Shown here piece by piece: positions 27,556 to 35,498 of a DNA stretch of 64,000 bases. Every line of letters begins with the position of its first letter. Position 1 is the stretch's first letter. Both the position numbers and the translations under genes were made by a program. Source of the DNA: Actinophytocola gossypii (GTDB taxonomy: Bacteria > Actinomycetota > Actinomycetes > Mycobacteriales > Pseudonocardiaceae); assembly GCF_025165815.1 (NCBI RefSeq), contig NZ_JAFFZE010000006.1, positions 372,001-436,000 of the forward strand, read 5' to 3'. The notes below the pieces were generated by a model. It saw only the letters and a program-made list of their open reading frames with translations, was not told the DNA's origin and did no database searches.

Positions 27556-28704
27556 ATGGGCATGATGGGTGGCGTGACCCTTGGGCTCATCGCGGACTAC
27601 CGGCCAGGCTCGTTCCTCCTCACCTCGCCGCGGCGCTCGCTGCTGGCCACCGGCACCCAGGCCGTGGTCAGCGAACCCGACCCGGACGAGCTCGCCGCGC
27701 GGGTCACCAAGGCCCTCGTCGACTCCGACGCCCCGCTCGCCGTGGGCGCCCTCCCCTTCGACCGCGCCGCCGCCCCGCACATCGTGCTCCCCACCTCGGC
27801 CCGCTGGGAACGCACTGAAGGTGACCTTCGGGGCGTCCAGCGTCCCGGAGGTCACCTTCAGGGCATCCCCGAGGCCGTCCCGGTGCCCGCGCCGGAGGAG
27901 TACGAGCGGATGGTGGCGCGTGCCGTGCGGCGGCTGCGGGCCGGGGAGCTGGACAAGGTCGTGCTGGCCAGGCAGCTGCGCCTGCGGCTGCCCGAGCCGG
28001 TCGAGGTCCGGGCGCTGCTGGCCAACCTGGCCGCCGACAACGCCACCGGCCACACCTACGCCGTCGACCTGCCCGGCGGCCGCACGCTCGTCGGCGCGAC
28101 GCCGGAGATGCTGCTCACCCGCACCGGGCTGACCGTCGACGCCAACCCGCTGGCCGGCTCGATCGCCCGGCACCCCGACCCGGTGCAGGACCGCCTCGCC
28201 GCCGAGGAACTGCTCGCGTCGGCCAAGGACCACGACGAGCACCAGGTGGTGGTGTCCGATGTGGTGGAGGCGCTGCGCCCGTTCTGCCGCTCGCTGACCG
28301 TGCCGGAGCGTCCGTCGCTGGTCGGCACGAGCGCGGTCTGGCACCTGTCGACCAGGATCACCGGCGAGCTGGCCGATCCGGAGGTCACGTCGTTGCGCCT
28401 GGCCAGCGCCCTGCACCCGACCTCGGCCGTGTGCGGAACCCCGTTCACCGCCGCCCGGGACACGATCGCCGAGCTGGAACCCTTCGACCGCGGCTTCTAC
28501 GCCGGCGCCATCGGCTGGTGCGACGCCCGCGGCGACGGCCAGTGGGTGGTCGGCATCCGCTGCGCCGAGATCGCCGGCGCCGAGATGACCCTGTACTCGG
28601 GCGCCGGCATCATGCCCGCCTCCCGCCCCGATCTGGAACTCGCCGAGACCTCGGCGAAGTTCACCACCCTGCTCCGCGCGATGGGGATGTTGACGCCCGC
28701 CTGA
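27556..28704 (+). CDS. Isochorismate synthase (chorismate-binding family) with a palindromic insertion
   Basis: 382 residues. The chorismate-utilising domain begins near residue 115 (YERMVARAVRRLRAGELDKVVLARQL) and contains VGATPEMLL, NPLAGSIARH and KDHDEHQVVVSDVVE. These are typical of EntC/DhbC/MenF enzymes that convert chorismate to isochorismate for menaquinone or a catecholate/salicylate product. The linker before the domain (about residues 86-103) is encoded by a 53-bp palindrome that also occurs at 16872, so the extra segment is probably an insertion that kept the frame. Starts at 27562, 27565 or GTG 27574 are also possible. No menaquinone or siderophore genes adjoin it except a PPTase. 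Confidence 0.88.
   Translation: MGMMGGVTLGLIADYRPGSFLLTSPRRSLLATGTQAVVSEPDPDELAARVTKALVDSDAPLAVGALPFDRAAAPHIVLPTSARWERTEGDLRGVQRPGGHLQGIPEAVPVPAPEEYERMVARAVRRLRAGELDKVVLARQLRLRLPEPVEVRALLANLAADNATGHTYAVDLPGGRTLVGATPEMLLTRTGLTVDANPLAGSIARHPDPVQDRLAAEELLASAKDHDEHQVVVSDVVEALRPFCRSLTVPERPSLVGTSAVWHLSTRITGELADPEVTSLRLASALHPTSAVCGTPFTAARDTIAELEPFDRGFYAGAIGWCDARGDGQWVVGIRCAEIAGAEMTLYSGAGIMPASRPDLELAETSAKFTTLLRAMGMLTPA
27812..27864. repeat. 53-bp palindromic element, copy 2, inside the isochorismate synthase gene
   Basis: Same 23-7-23 geometry as the terminator palindrome at 16872-16924, with the shared cores CTGAAGGTGACCTTCG and GAGGTCACCTTCAGGGC. The arms here have about three imperfect pairs. The element is translated without a stop in the host frame. 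The matching length and sequence in two unrelated contexts indicate a mobile or amplified small palindrome rather than chance. Confidence 0.75.
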
Positions 28705-28720
28705 CGCGGATAGTCACCTG

Positions 28721-28747
28721 GAGTGAGAATTAGGTCACGTCTCACTC
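28721..28747. promoter_or_regulatory. Inverted repeat after isochorismate synthase
   Basis: GAGTGAGA and TCTCACTC are perfect 8-base arms around an 11-base spacer (ATTAGGTCACG). It lies 17 bases after the isochorismate synthase stop and just before a small reading frame. It may be a terminator hairpin without a T-run or an operator. The spacer resembles half of an iron box, but the full IdeR consensus is absent. Confidence 0.35.
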
Positions 28748-28751
28748 TGGG

Positions 28752-28991
28752 GTGTCGGGCGCGATGGCGCTCCAGGACGCCCGGATGGCCGGTCTGTCTT
28801 CGCAGGGACTGGATACGCGACTGTCCAGCACTGACGCGGCCGAGGAGGCGTACCGGCCGCTGGAGCAGTCGAAGAAGCCGCACACCGCGCAGGCGGACGG
28901 GGCGCGGGTCGACCGCGACCTGGACCAGGCCCGGCGCGAGACGGGTGCTAACCGAGGTCGGCGACGAGCTGGTCCGCCGACCGCTCGGTGA
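28752..28991 (+). CDS. Small hypothetical protein, uncertain
   Basis: 79 residues, polar and charged, with no membrane segment. Codons up to about 28945 are strongly G/C-ending in the third position, as in real genes here, and no frame on the other strand competes in 28752-28947. The last 44 bases overlap the PPTase gene. No family is recognised. The start could be GTG 28752 or ATG 28764, neither with a ribosome site. It may be a real small gene or a decayed remnant. Confidence 0.35.
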   Translation: MSGAMALQDARMAGLSSQGLDTRLSSTDAAEEAYRPLEQSKKPHTAQADGARVDRDLDQARRETGANRGRRRAGPPTAR

Positions 28992-29655
28992 CCTGGGGTG
29001 TCTCGGTGCCGAACACGGCCAGGCTCGCCCGGTAGTCGGGGCCGGGGTCCAGGTCGGCCATCCGCGTGGTCGCCGGGTCGACCTCGGGGGTCTCCGAGGC
29101 CAGCACGGCGGGCGGGGCGTCGTGCGCGGACAGGGTGAAGGTGCTCATCGGCACCGACATGCCCTTGCCGGTGGCCTTGACCACGGCCTCCTTGCGGGCC
29201 CAGTAGGTGAAGAACGCCGCCCGCAGGCCCGCCTCCGGCACCCGGCCGAACGCCGCCCGCTCCTCGGCGGTGAACGTGATCCTGGCCAGCTCGTCGACCT
29301 CGGCGTCCCGGATCTCCTCGACGTCGACGCCCACCGGCACGCCGTCGACCATGGCGAGCGCCACCCGGTCGCCCGAGTGCGAGATCGACACCTCCGGCGC
29401 GCGCTCGGCGACCACCCTTGGCTTGCCGTGCGGCTTGCCGCAGTCGTAGCAGCTCGCGTCCAGGATCACGGCCTCCGGCTCGACGCCGAGGTGGCGCGCG
29501 GCGACGGCCCGGAGCAGCGTGCGGCCGGTGAGGAAGCGGAGTTGGTCGATCTCCCGGCGGTAGTTGCCGTACCGCTCGCGCTCGGCGTCGTCGAGCAGCG
29601 CCAGTAGGCGCGGGGTCGCCGGCGCGGGCCTGGCCCACCACACGTCGCATCGCAT
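28948..29655 (-). CDS. Sfp-type 4'-phosphopantetheinyl transferase
   Basis: 235 residues, Sfp/Gsp type. The Mg-binding GVDVEEI (Asp111, Glu113) and the WARKEAVVKA motif (Glu156, Lys160) are intact, as is the CoA-contact region SISHSGDRVAL. It transfers phosphopantetheine from CoA to a serine of carrier proteins of NRPS, PKS or dedicated ACPs. It lies near isochorismate synthase and could serve a siderophore. It could also activate the ACP encoded at 60556-60804. An EntD-type role in siderophore synthesis is the main alternative. Confidence 0.9.
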   Translation of the reverse strand: MRCDVWWARPAPATPRLLALLDDAERERYGNYRREIDQLRFLTGRTLLRAVAARHLGVEPEAVILDASCYDCGKPHGKPRVVAERAPEVSISHSGDRVALAMVDGVPVGVDVEEIRDAEVDELARITFTAEERAAFGRVPEAGLRAAFFTYWARKEAVVKATGKGMSVPMSTFTLSAHDAPPAVLASETPEVDPATTRMADLDPGPDYRASLAVFGTETPQVTERSADQLVADLG

Positions 29656-29789
29656 GCCCGAATCATGGCGCGGACCGCTCGGCGCAGGAAGCCACCCCCC
29701 GTTCGTACTACTCCGATTGGAGCTTGTGTCGAGGTTACCGTCGGGTAATTTGGCCCGAACCAGGACGCGTCCCTCATGGAGGAGGATTC

Positions 29790-30830
29790 GTGCGCCGCAT
29801 CCTCAGCTTCGCCCTGCTCGGACTCGGGGTGTTCGCGGTGGCGCTCGGCCTGCTGCTGCGTTTCTACTCCTACCCGCAGCTCGCCAAGGTTCCGCTGGAC
29901 CAGGAGTCGACCTCGGTGGCGGAGGGCGACAACGTGACCGCGCTGATCGTGCGCACGGTCGACGGCGCCCCGGTGCCGGAGATCCGGCAGGGACTGAGCC
30001 TCACCTCGACCACCTACGTCACCGGCGACCTGACCGCGCCCGAGGTCCAGGAGGGCGGCGACACCGCCGTCTACGTCGAGGCCATCCGGACCGTGGACGA
30101 CGCGAGCGGGATCGTGGTGGACGCCTCGGTGCGGTCGCTGTGCGTCGACCGGTTCACCACCGAGGCCGTCGCGCCCTGCGAGCGCCAGTACATCGAGCAG
30201 GAGCAGGGCGAGCGGAACACCGGCGTCCGCGACACGATCCAGCAGCCGGGGCTGAGCTTCAAGTTCCCGTTCGGCGCCGAGCAGCGCGACTACGACTACT
30301 ACGACCTCAGCGTGGGGGAGTCGGTCGAGGCCCGCTACGACGGCGAGGAGACCATCCAGGGCCTGGACGTCCACAAGTACGTGATGACCGTGCCGCCGAC
30401 CAGGATCGGCGAGCGGGAGGTGCCCGGTTCGCTGGTCGGCCTGGACGACCGGCCGTCGGTGACCGCGGAGCTGTACTACCAGGTGCGCCGCACGGTGTGG
30501 GTGGAGCCGGTGACCGGCATCATCGTGCGCGGCGAGCAGGCCGGCAAGCAGGAGCTGCTGGTGTCGGGCGAGGATCCCGGCGAGGGCACCACGGTCTTCC
30601 AGGGCACGCTCGGGTTCAACGACAAGACGGTCAACGACAACGTGACCAAGGCCGAGGACACCAAGTCCCAGCTGAGCCTGCTGACCGCGTGGCCGCTGTA
30701 CATGTGGATCGGCGGCGGCGTGCTGATCGTCGCCGGTGTGCTCCTGCTGCTGACCGCGAACTCGGCGACCGGCCGGCGCAGCACCGCCGGCACCCCGCTG
30801 CGCCGCGAGCCGGCCGGCGTCGACCGCTAA
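29790..30830 (+). CDS. DUF3068 (PorA-family) membrane-anchored protein
   Basis: 346 residues. An N-terminal membrane helix (FALLGLGVFAVALGLLL, about 7-23) and a C-terminal helix (about 304-325) flank a large extracytoplasmic beta-rich domain containing YDYYDLSVGESVEARY and IQGLDVHKYVM. This is the DUF3068 pattern, a family also named porin PorA family. GTG 29790 is fixed by the strong GGAGGAGG site. It sits at the left edge of a wall-polysaccharide region next to a methyltransferase, which suggests an envelope function. The biochemical role is unproven. It overlaps the convergent methyltransferase by 4 bases. Confidence 0.82.
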   Translation: MRRILSFALLGLGVFAVALGLLLRFYSYPQLAKVPLDQESTSVAEGDNVTALIVRTVDGAPVPEIRQGLSLTSTTYVTGDLTAPEVQEGGDTAVYVEAIRTVDDASGIVVDASVRSLCVDRFTTEAVAPCERQYIEQEQGERNTGVRDTIQQPGLSFKFPFGAEQRDYDYYDLSVGESVEARYDGEETIQGLDVHKYVMTVPPTRIGEREVPGSLVGLDDRPSVTAELYYQVRRTVWVEPVTGIIVRGEQAGKQELLVSGEDPGEGTTVFQGTLGFNDKTVNDNVTKAEDTKSQLSLLTAWPLYMWIGGGVLIVAGVLLLLTANSATGRRSTAGTPLRREPAGVDR

Positions 30831-31588
30831 CGCTTTCGCAACACCAGGACGAGATTCCAGGAGGCGAATTCCCGCAGGACCGGAACGTGCACGATCCAGG
30901 TGGCCCACCACGGGTGATATCGGGGCAGGGCGCGCACGAGGTCGGCCTGCGCACAATTCCGCGCCCAATTCACGGCGGTGCCGACCCGAAATGCGAACAG
31001 GGTTTCGCCGAAACGGTTCTTCGGTTCCCGTCCGTGCCGCCTGGTGTAGCGGCGGCGCGCGTAGTGGCCGCCGAGGAGGTGCCACGGCGCGGTCTCGTGC
31101 CCGCCCCACGGCGAGAACCACGGCGTGAACGACGCGAACACCGTGCCGCCCGGCCTGGTCACCCGGACCATCTCGGCCAGCATCGCGGCCGGGTCGGCGA
31201 CGTGTTCGGCCACGTTGGAGGAGTAGCAGACGTCCACGGATCCCGTTCGTACCGGCAGTTCCGTGCCGCTGGCCCGGACCATTCCCGGCGCGGGTGAGCC
31301 CCGGGCGGACAGTTCGCCGACGTCCGGGTCGATGCCAAGGTAGGTGGCGCCGGCGGCCAGGAACGCGTCGGCGAAGTAGCCGGGGCCGCCGCCGACGTCG
31401 AGCACCGACCGGCCGTCGAGCGGGGTGAACGAGCCGAGTTGGGCGACCGAGTCGGCGGCCAGGATCGCGTAGAAGTGGTCCGGGTCGGACTGTTCCCGCA
31501 GAAATGCGCGGAACAATCGAACCGATCGGGTCAGCGTCGCGTCCCGGCGTGCCGGATTTCCTACCATCGGGGGTATCGCCTTCGCCAT
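30827..31588 (-). CDS. Class I SAM-dependent methyltransferase (cell-wall region, Rv0224c-like context)
   Basis: 253 residues from ATG 31588; ATG 31567 is an alternative start. The SAM site is VLDVGGGPGYFADAFLAAG, followed by YLGIDPD and the acidic strand VDVCYSSNVAEHV. A C-terminal hydrophobic end (WATWIVHVPVLREFASWNLVLVL) suggests membrane association or a lipid-linked substrate. It is divergent from a GT4 glycosyltransferase. From memory, this methyltransferase/glycosyltransferase arrangement parallels mycobacterial Rv0224c-Rv0225, near the arabinan genes. Confidence 0.83.
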   Translation of the reverse strand: MAKAIPPMVGNPARRDATLTRSVRLFRAFLREQSDPDHFYAILAADSVAQLGSFTPLDGRSVLDVGGGPGYFADAFLAAGATYLGIDPDVGELSARGSPAPGMVRASGTELPVRTGSVDVCYSSNVAEHVADPAAMLAEMVRVTRPGGTVFASFTPWFSPWGGHETAPWHLLGGHYARRRYTRRHGREPKNRFGETLFAFRVGTAVNWARNCAQADLVRALPRYHPWWATWIVHVPVLREFASWNLVLVLRKR

Positions 31589-31636
31589 TTCTTTGGTCGA
31601 CTGTACCGGTCGGTAATTTACCATCCTGGAGATTTG

Positions 31637-32734
31637 ATGAGCCGGCCGTCGGTATTGTTCGTCAACTGGCGCGACACCGCGCACCCCGAAGGTGGTGGCT
31701 CCGAGCGGTACACCGAGCGCATCGCCGAGGGACTGGTGGCGCGCGGGTACCGGGTGACCATCCAGTGCGCGGCCCACAGCCGCGCGCCGGCCGACGAGTG
31801 GGTGCGCGGCGTGCGGTTCCGCCGCCGGGGCGGCCGGTTCACGGTGTACCTCCGCGCGGCGGTCGCGGTACTGCGGCTGCGCCCGGACGTGGTGGTCGAC
31901 GTGCAGGCGGGCCTGCCGTTCTTCTCCCGTCTGGTGGCGCGCCGCCCGGTGCTGGTGCTGGTGCACCACGTCCACCGGGAGCAGTGGCCCGCCGTGGTCG
32001 GGCCGGTGCTCGGGCGGATCGGCTGGTGGCTGGAGTCGCGGCTCGCGCCCCGGCTGTACCGGGGCTGCCGCTACGTCACGGTGTCCGAGCAGACCCGCCG
32101 CGAACTGGCCGGGCTCGGCGTCCCGACGTCCCGGACCACCGTGGTGCGCAACGGTTTGGACGCCCCGCCGCCGGTGCGCGCCACCCGCGACCCGGACCCG
32201 ACGCTGGTGGTGGTGGGCCGCGTGGTGCCGCACAAGCGGGTCGAGCACGCGGTGGACGTGGTCGCCCGGCTGGCCCGCCGCTGGCCGAAGCTGCGCCTGG
32301 AGGTCGTCGGCGACGGCTGGTGGCTGGACACCCTGGCCGAGCACGTGCGGCGGCTGGACCTGGCCGACCGGGTGACCCTGCACGGGTACGTCGCTGAGCG
32401 GGACAAGCACGAGATCCTGGCCAGGTCGTGGGTGCACCTGTGCCCGTCGGTCAAGGAGGGCTGGGGCATCGCGATCACGGAGGCCGCCGCGCACGGCGTG
32501 CCCTCGGTGGCCTACCGCGCGGCCGGCGGGGTCGTCGAGTCCATCGTGGACGGCCGGACCGGCCTGCTGGCCGACGACGTCGAGGACCTGACCCGCCAGG
32601 TGGACCGCCTGCTGGCGTCCGCGGAGCTGCGCGCGTCGCTGGGGGAGGCCGGCCGGACGCGGGCGGCGACGTTCACCTGGGAGCACGGTGTGGACGCGTT
32701 CGAGCGGGTGTTGGCGGTTGAATGGGGCTCGTGA
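31637..32734 (+). CDS. GT4-family glycosyltransferase
   Basis: 365 residues of GT-B fold. The N-terminal acceptor domain has NWRDTAHPEGGGSERYTERIA, which includes the glycine-rich GGGSE loop of GT4 enzymes. The C-terminal donor domain shows VVGRVVPHKRVEHA and the E-x7-E motif in PSVKEGWGIAITEAAAHG. It transfers a sugar from a nucleotide donor, probably to a lipid-linked or wall intermediate. ATG 31637 has GGAG upstream. Its stop overlaps the next methyltransferase start (GTGA), so the two are coupled. Confidence 0.87.
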   Translation: MSRPSVLFVNWRDTAHPEGGGSERYTERIAEGLVARGYRVTIQCAAHSRAPADEWVRGVRFRRRGGRFTVYLRAAVAVLRLRPDVVVDVQAGLPFFSRLVARRPVLVLVHHVHREQWPAVVGPVLGRIGWWLESRLAPRLYRGCRYVTVSEQTRRELAGLGVPTSRTTVVRNGLDAPPPVRATRDPDPTLVVVGRVVPHKRVEHAVDVVARLARRWPKLRLEVVGDGWWLDTLAEHVRRLDLADRVTLHGYVAERDKHEILARSWVHLCPSVKEGWGIAITEAAAHGVPSVAYRAAGGVVESIVDGRTGLLADDVEDLTRQVDRLLASAELRASLGEAGRTRAATFTWEHGVDAFERVLAVEWGS

Positions 32735-33465
32735 GCTTCGAGGACGTACGCCGCGACTGGGTGCGGCTGGGTGAGCGGGACCCGCTGTGGGCGGTGTACG
32801 TCGCCGCCGACAAGCGGGGCGGCCGCTGGGACCCCGAGCAGTTCCTGGCCACCGGACGGGCCGCCGTGGCCGAGTCGGTGCGGTGGCTGACCGCGCTCGG
32901 CGCCGGCCCGCCGTGGGGCCGGGTCCTGGACTTCGGCTGCGGCGCGGGACGGCTGTCCCAGGCGCTGTCGGCGCACGCGGACGAGGTGGTCGGCGTGGAC
33001 ATCGCCCCGCCGATGCTGGCCGTGGCCCGCGGCCTGAACCCCCCGGCGAACTGCACGTTCGTACTGAACGAGACGAGCGACCTGGCACGTTTCGCGGACG
33101 GAGGTTTCGACCTGGTGTACTCGGAGCTGGTCCTGCAACACCTGCCGCCCGCGGTGATCGAGTCGTACCTGCGTGAGTTCGTCCGCGTGCTGGCACCCGA
33201 CGGCGTGGCGCTCCTGCAGTGCACGACCCGTCCACTGTGGACTTTCAAGGGCGTGGTCTGGCGGCTGGTGCCGGGGCCGCTGGTCCGCCTGGCCCAGCGC
33301 TGGCTGTTGCGCTACCCCGCACCCATGCGCATGACGAGGTTCGCCAGGGTCCCCGAGGTGGTGTCAGCGGCCGGCGGCACCGTGCTCGCCACCCGCGAGG
33401 TCGACGACAGCGCCACCCACTGGCGCTCGACGCGCTACGTGATCAGGGGGTCGTCCCGTAGTTGA
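32731..33465 (+). CDS. Class I SAM-dependent methyltransferase
   Basis: 244 residues. SAM-binding motif I is VLDFGCGAGRLSQAL (about 68-82), with VVGVDIAPPML as motif II and FDLVYSELVLQHL as motif IV. GTG 32731 gives a 4-base overlap with the glycosyltransferase stop, while ATG 32722 is an in-frame alternative. The coupling implies that it methylates a sugar or lipid product of the preceding glycosyltransferase. It overlaps the end of the convergent DUF2613 gene by 23 bases. Confidence 0.84.
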   Translation: MSFEDVRRDWVRLGERDPLWAVYVAADKRGGRWDPEQFLATGRAAVAESVRWLTALGAGPPWGRVLDFGCGAGRLSQALSAHADEVVGVDIAPPMLAVARGLNPPANCTFVLNETSDLARFADGGFDLVYSELVLQHLPPAVIESYLREFVRVLAPDGVALLQCTTRPLWTFKGVVWRLVPGPLVRLAQRWLLRYPAPMRMTRFARVPEVVSAAGGTVLATREVDDSATHWRSTRYVIRGSSRS

Positions 33466-33631
33466 CCGCGTTCGACCCGCGCAGCCCGCCCCCGAAGTTG
33501 TTCGGACTGGCGGGATCGTCGAGGTTGACCCCCTTGTCCGGGGCGGACGCCGAGGACACGGCGACCGCGACGCCGGTGGCGAGCGCGAGCCCGACCAGCA
33601 CGGAAGCGACTGCACCGACCAGCTTTCCCAC
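33443..33631 (-). CDS. DUF2613 small membrane/secreted protein
   Basis: 62 residues. KLVGAVASVLVGLALATGVAVAVS is an N-terminal hydrophobic helix or uncleaved signal. A short acidic and asparagine/glycine-rich tail ends in NYGT. This is the DUF2613 layout, known as a tiny gene beside the mycobacterial arabinosyltransferase AftD (Rv0236A next to Rv0236c). The GTG start lies 4 bases after the stop of the upstream membrane gene, so it is in one operon with it. Confidence 0.75.
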   Translation of the reverse strand: MGKLVGAVASVLVGLALATGVAVAVSSASAPDKGVNLDDPASPNNFGGGLRGSNAVNYGTTP

Positions 33632-33635
33632 GTGC

Positions 33636-35357
33636 CTACTCCCGACGCCGACGTCTGGACGGTGCCAATCTACCCGCAGGTAACCCGAGCCACAACAACC
33701 CGAGCACGACCGCCGCGACCGCACTCACATCCGCGACGACGACCGGCCCCACCGGCGCGCGCGGCTGGTCCCCACCCTCGACGTCCCCCGGAACCCGGTA
33801 CAGCTCAAGCCATTCCCCCCGGTGAACCCGCTCCATCCCGGCCGTGGTGTCGTCCGTGCCCGGCCCGGGAGTCCCCAACTCCACCAACACCCACCCGATC
33901 CCCAGCGCGGCCAGCCCGTCCCCCCGCTCCACCGCCGCCCGCACGTCCGCGACCCGCTCGTCCTCGCCCGCGACCGGTTCCCCCGAGACGAACAACGTGT
34001 CGTCGATGACGGTCGTCCGAGGCAACACCCGAGGCGCCGGATCCAGCTGCGTCCGCCCGTCGTTCCACGAGAACCGCCGAAACGCCGAGAACGGCAGCGC
34101 GACCACGTCCCCCGCCCGCGGATCGTCCCGCAGGATCCCCGCCACCACGCTCCAGTCCCGCGGATAGTCCACGCTCTCCAACCGCCCCCACCCACCCCAG
34201 GCGAGATCCGGCATCATCGCGACCGGCACCACCGCAGCGCCGGCGAGCAGCACCGGCCCAGCCCGCCGCAACGCCCGAGCCGCCACGCCCACGCCCAGCG
34301 CGAACCCCACCGCGAGCGGAAGCGCCCACCACGCCACCCACTTCTGCGAGTCCCGCAGCAGTCCGCCCCCCGGCACGTTCCCCGCGAGCCAGGCGACCAG
34401 GTCCGTTCCCCCCAGTACCCCCAGCCCCACCCCCACCAGCCCCAAAGCGACGAGCCCGATCGCGCCCGCGCTCCGCCGCCACTCCCACCACCCCAGCACC
34501 GCGATCCCCGTCATCGCGAGCACCAGCACCGGCACCAGCGGATTCCCCCGACTGGCGGGCACGACGTCGGAGTTCCAGATCCCACCCAGCCCCAACAGGC
34601 TGACCAGCGTCCCGCCCCACCCCTCACCCCGAGCCGTGAACGCCTCCGCCCCGGCCGGGTCCGACAGCCCACCCCCCGGGTGCAACACCGCCGGCACCCA
34701 CCACGGCGCGTTGAGCACCACGGCGACGGGCACCGTCACCCGCAGCCCCCGCACCCCACCACACACCAGGCCGACCGCGGCAGCCAACAAGCCACCCGAG
34801 GGCGTCAACACCGCGGGCGCCGAGGACACCACCAACCCCGCCACCGCCCGCGCCGCCGAACCTCCCGCCTCGCGCCCCCCGGAACTGTCGGTACCCCCAG
34901 GTACGCTGGAAACCGGGGGCCGGAGGCCAACCCGCAGCGCGAGCCCCGCCCGCGCCACCCACGGCAGGCACGCGTACGCCAGCAGGTACGGCCAGTGCCC
35001 GATGAACAACCGCTCGGCGACGTACCCGCTCCACCCGTACGTCACCGCCGCCACCACCCGCACGCCCACGGACCCGGTCGGCACCAGCAGCCCCGCCCCC
35101 AGCGGCCCCGCGACCAACGCCGCCAGCAGCACTGCCTTCTGCACCAGATCCCCCGGCACCACCGAGGTCAGCACGGCCACCACCGCGTCCGCCGGCACCG
35201 ACCGAGGCAACCCCGACCCCAACCCCACCGACTCCGGCAACAACCACTGCCGAGGCGCGAACACCATGTCGTAGACCAACACGAACCCCCGCCCCAACAC
35301 CGGCGCGAGCACCAGCAGCGCGACCCCCACCGCCACCCCGCCCACCGCGAGCCGCAT
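33636..35357 (-). CDS. Large polytopic membrane protein of the wall-polysaccharide region
   Basis: 573 residues with about 11-12 predicted membrane helices and a C-terminal soluble domain (about 430-545), ending in an arginine-rich tail. An early outside loop contains VYDMVFAPRQW, with an Asp where GT-C glycosyltransferases carry a catalytic acid. This and the surroundings make a GT-C-like or polyprenyl-sugar-related role plausible. The length and neighbours recall mycobacterial Rv0226c. ATG 35357 is fixed by GGGGAGG 4 bases upstream. I cannot assign a reaction. It is co-transcribed with DUF2613 and is divergent from the flippase gene. Confidence 0.72.
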   Translation of the reverse strand: MRLAVGGVAVGVALLVLAPVLGRGFVLVYDMVFAPRQWLLPESVGLGSGLPRSVPADAVVAVLTSVVPGDLVQKAVLLAALVAGPLGAGLLVPTGSVGVRVVAAVTYGWSGYVAERLFIGHWPYLLAYACLPWVARAGLALRVGLRPPVSSVPGGTDSSGGREAGGSAARAVAGLVVSSAPAVLTPSGGLLAAAVGLVCGGVRGLRVTVPVAVVLNAPWWVPAVLHPGGGLSDPAGAEAFTARGEGWGGTLVSLLGLGGIWNSDVVPASRGNPLVPVLVLAMTGIAVLGWWEWRRSAGAIGLVALGLVGVGLGVLGGTDLVAWLAGNVPGGGLLRDSQKWVAWWALPLAVGFALGVGVAARALRRAGPVLLAGAAVVPVAMMPDLAWGGWGRLESVDYPRDWSVVAGILRDDPRAGDVVALPFSAFRRFSWNDGRTQLDPAPRVLPRTTVIDDTLFVSGEPVAGEDERVADVRAAVERGDGLAALGIGWVLVELGTPGPGTDDTTAGMERVHRGEWLELYRVPGDVEGGDQPRAPVGPVVVADVSAVAAVVLGLLWLGLPAGRLAPSRRRRRE

Positions 35358-35498
35358 GCCACCTCCCCGCTCCGACGTCGTGCGATCCACGCCCGTGATG
35401 ATGTCGTGAAGACCCGCCGCGACCAAGGCGTGCGCTACTTCCGACGGTGTACTCGGGTGTGTCGCCGGGCTACAGTCGCGCCGGGAGGTGCCGGTCGG

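Noticed and set aside
28731-28740. IdeR/DmdR iron box (TTAGGTCAC) near isochorismate synthase
   Set aside because: Only about half of the 19-bp consensus is present and the symmetric half is missing.
33822-35400. Very long plus-strand frame opposite the polytopic membrane gene
   Set aside because: The translation is His/Arg/Pro-rich shadow sequence; only the part from 35499 is a genuine flippase.
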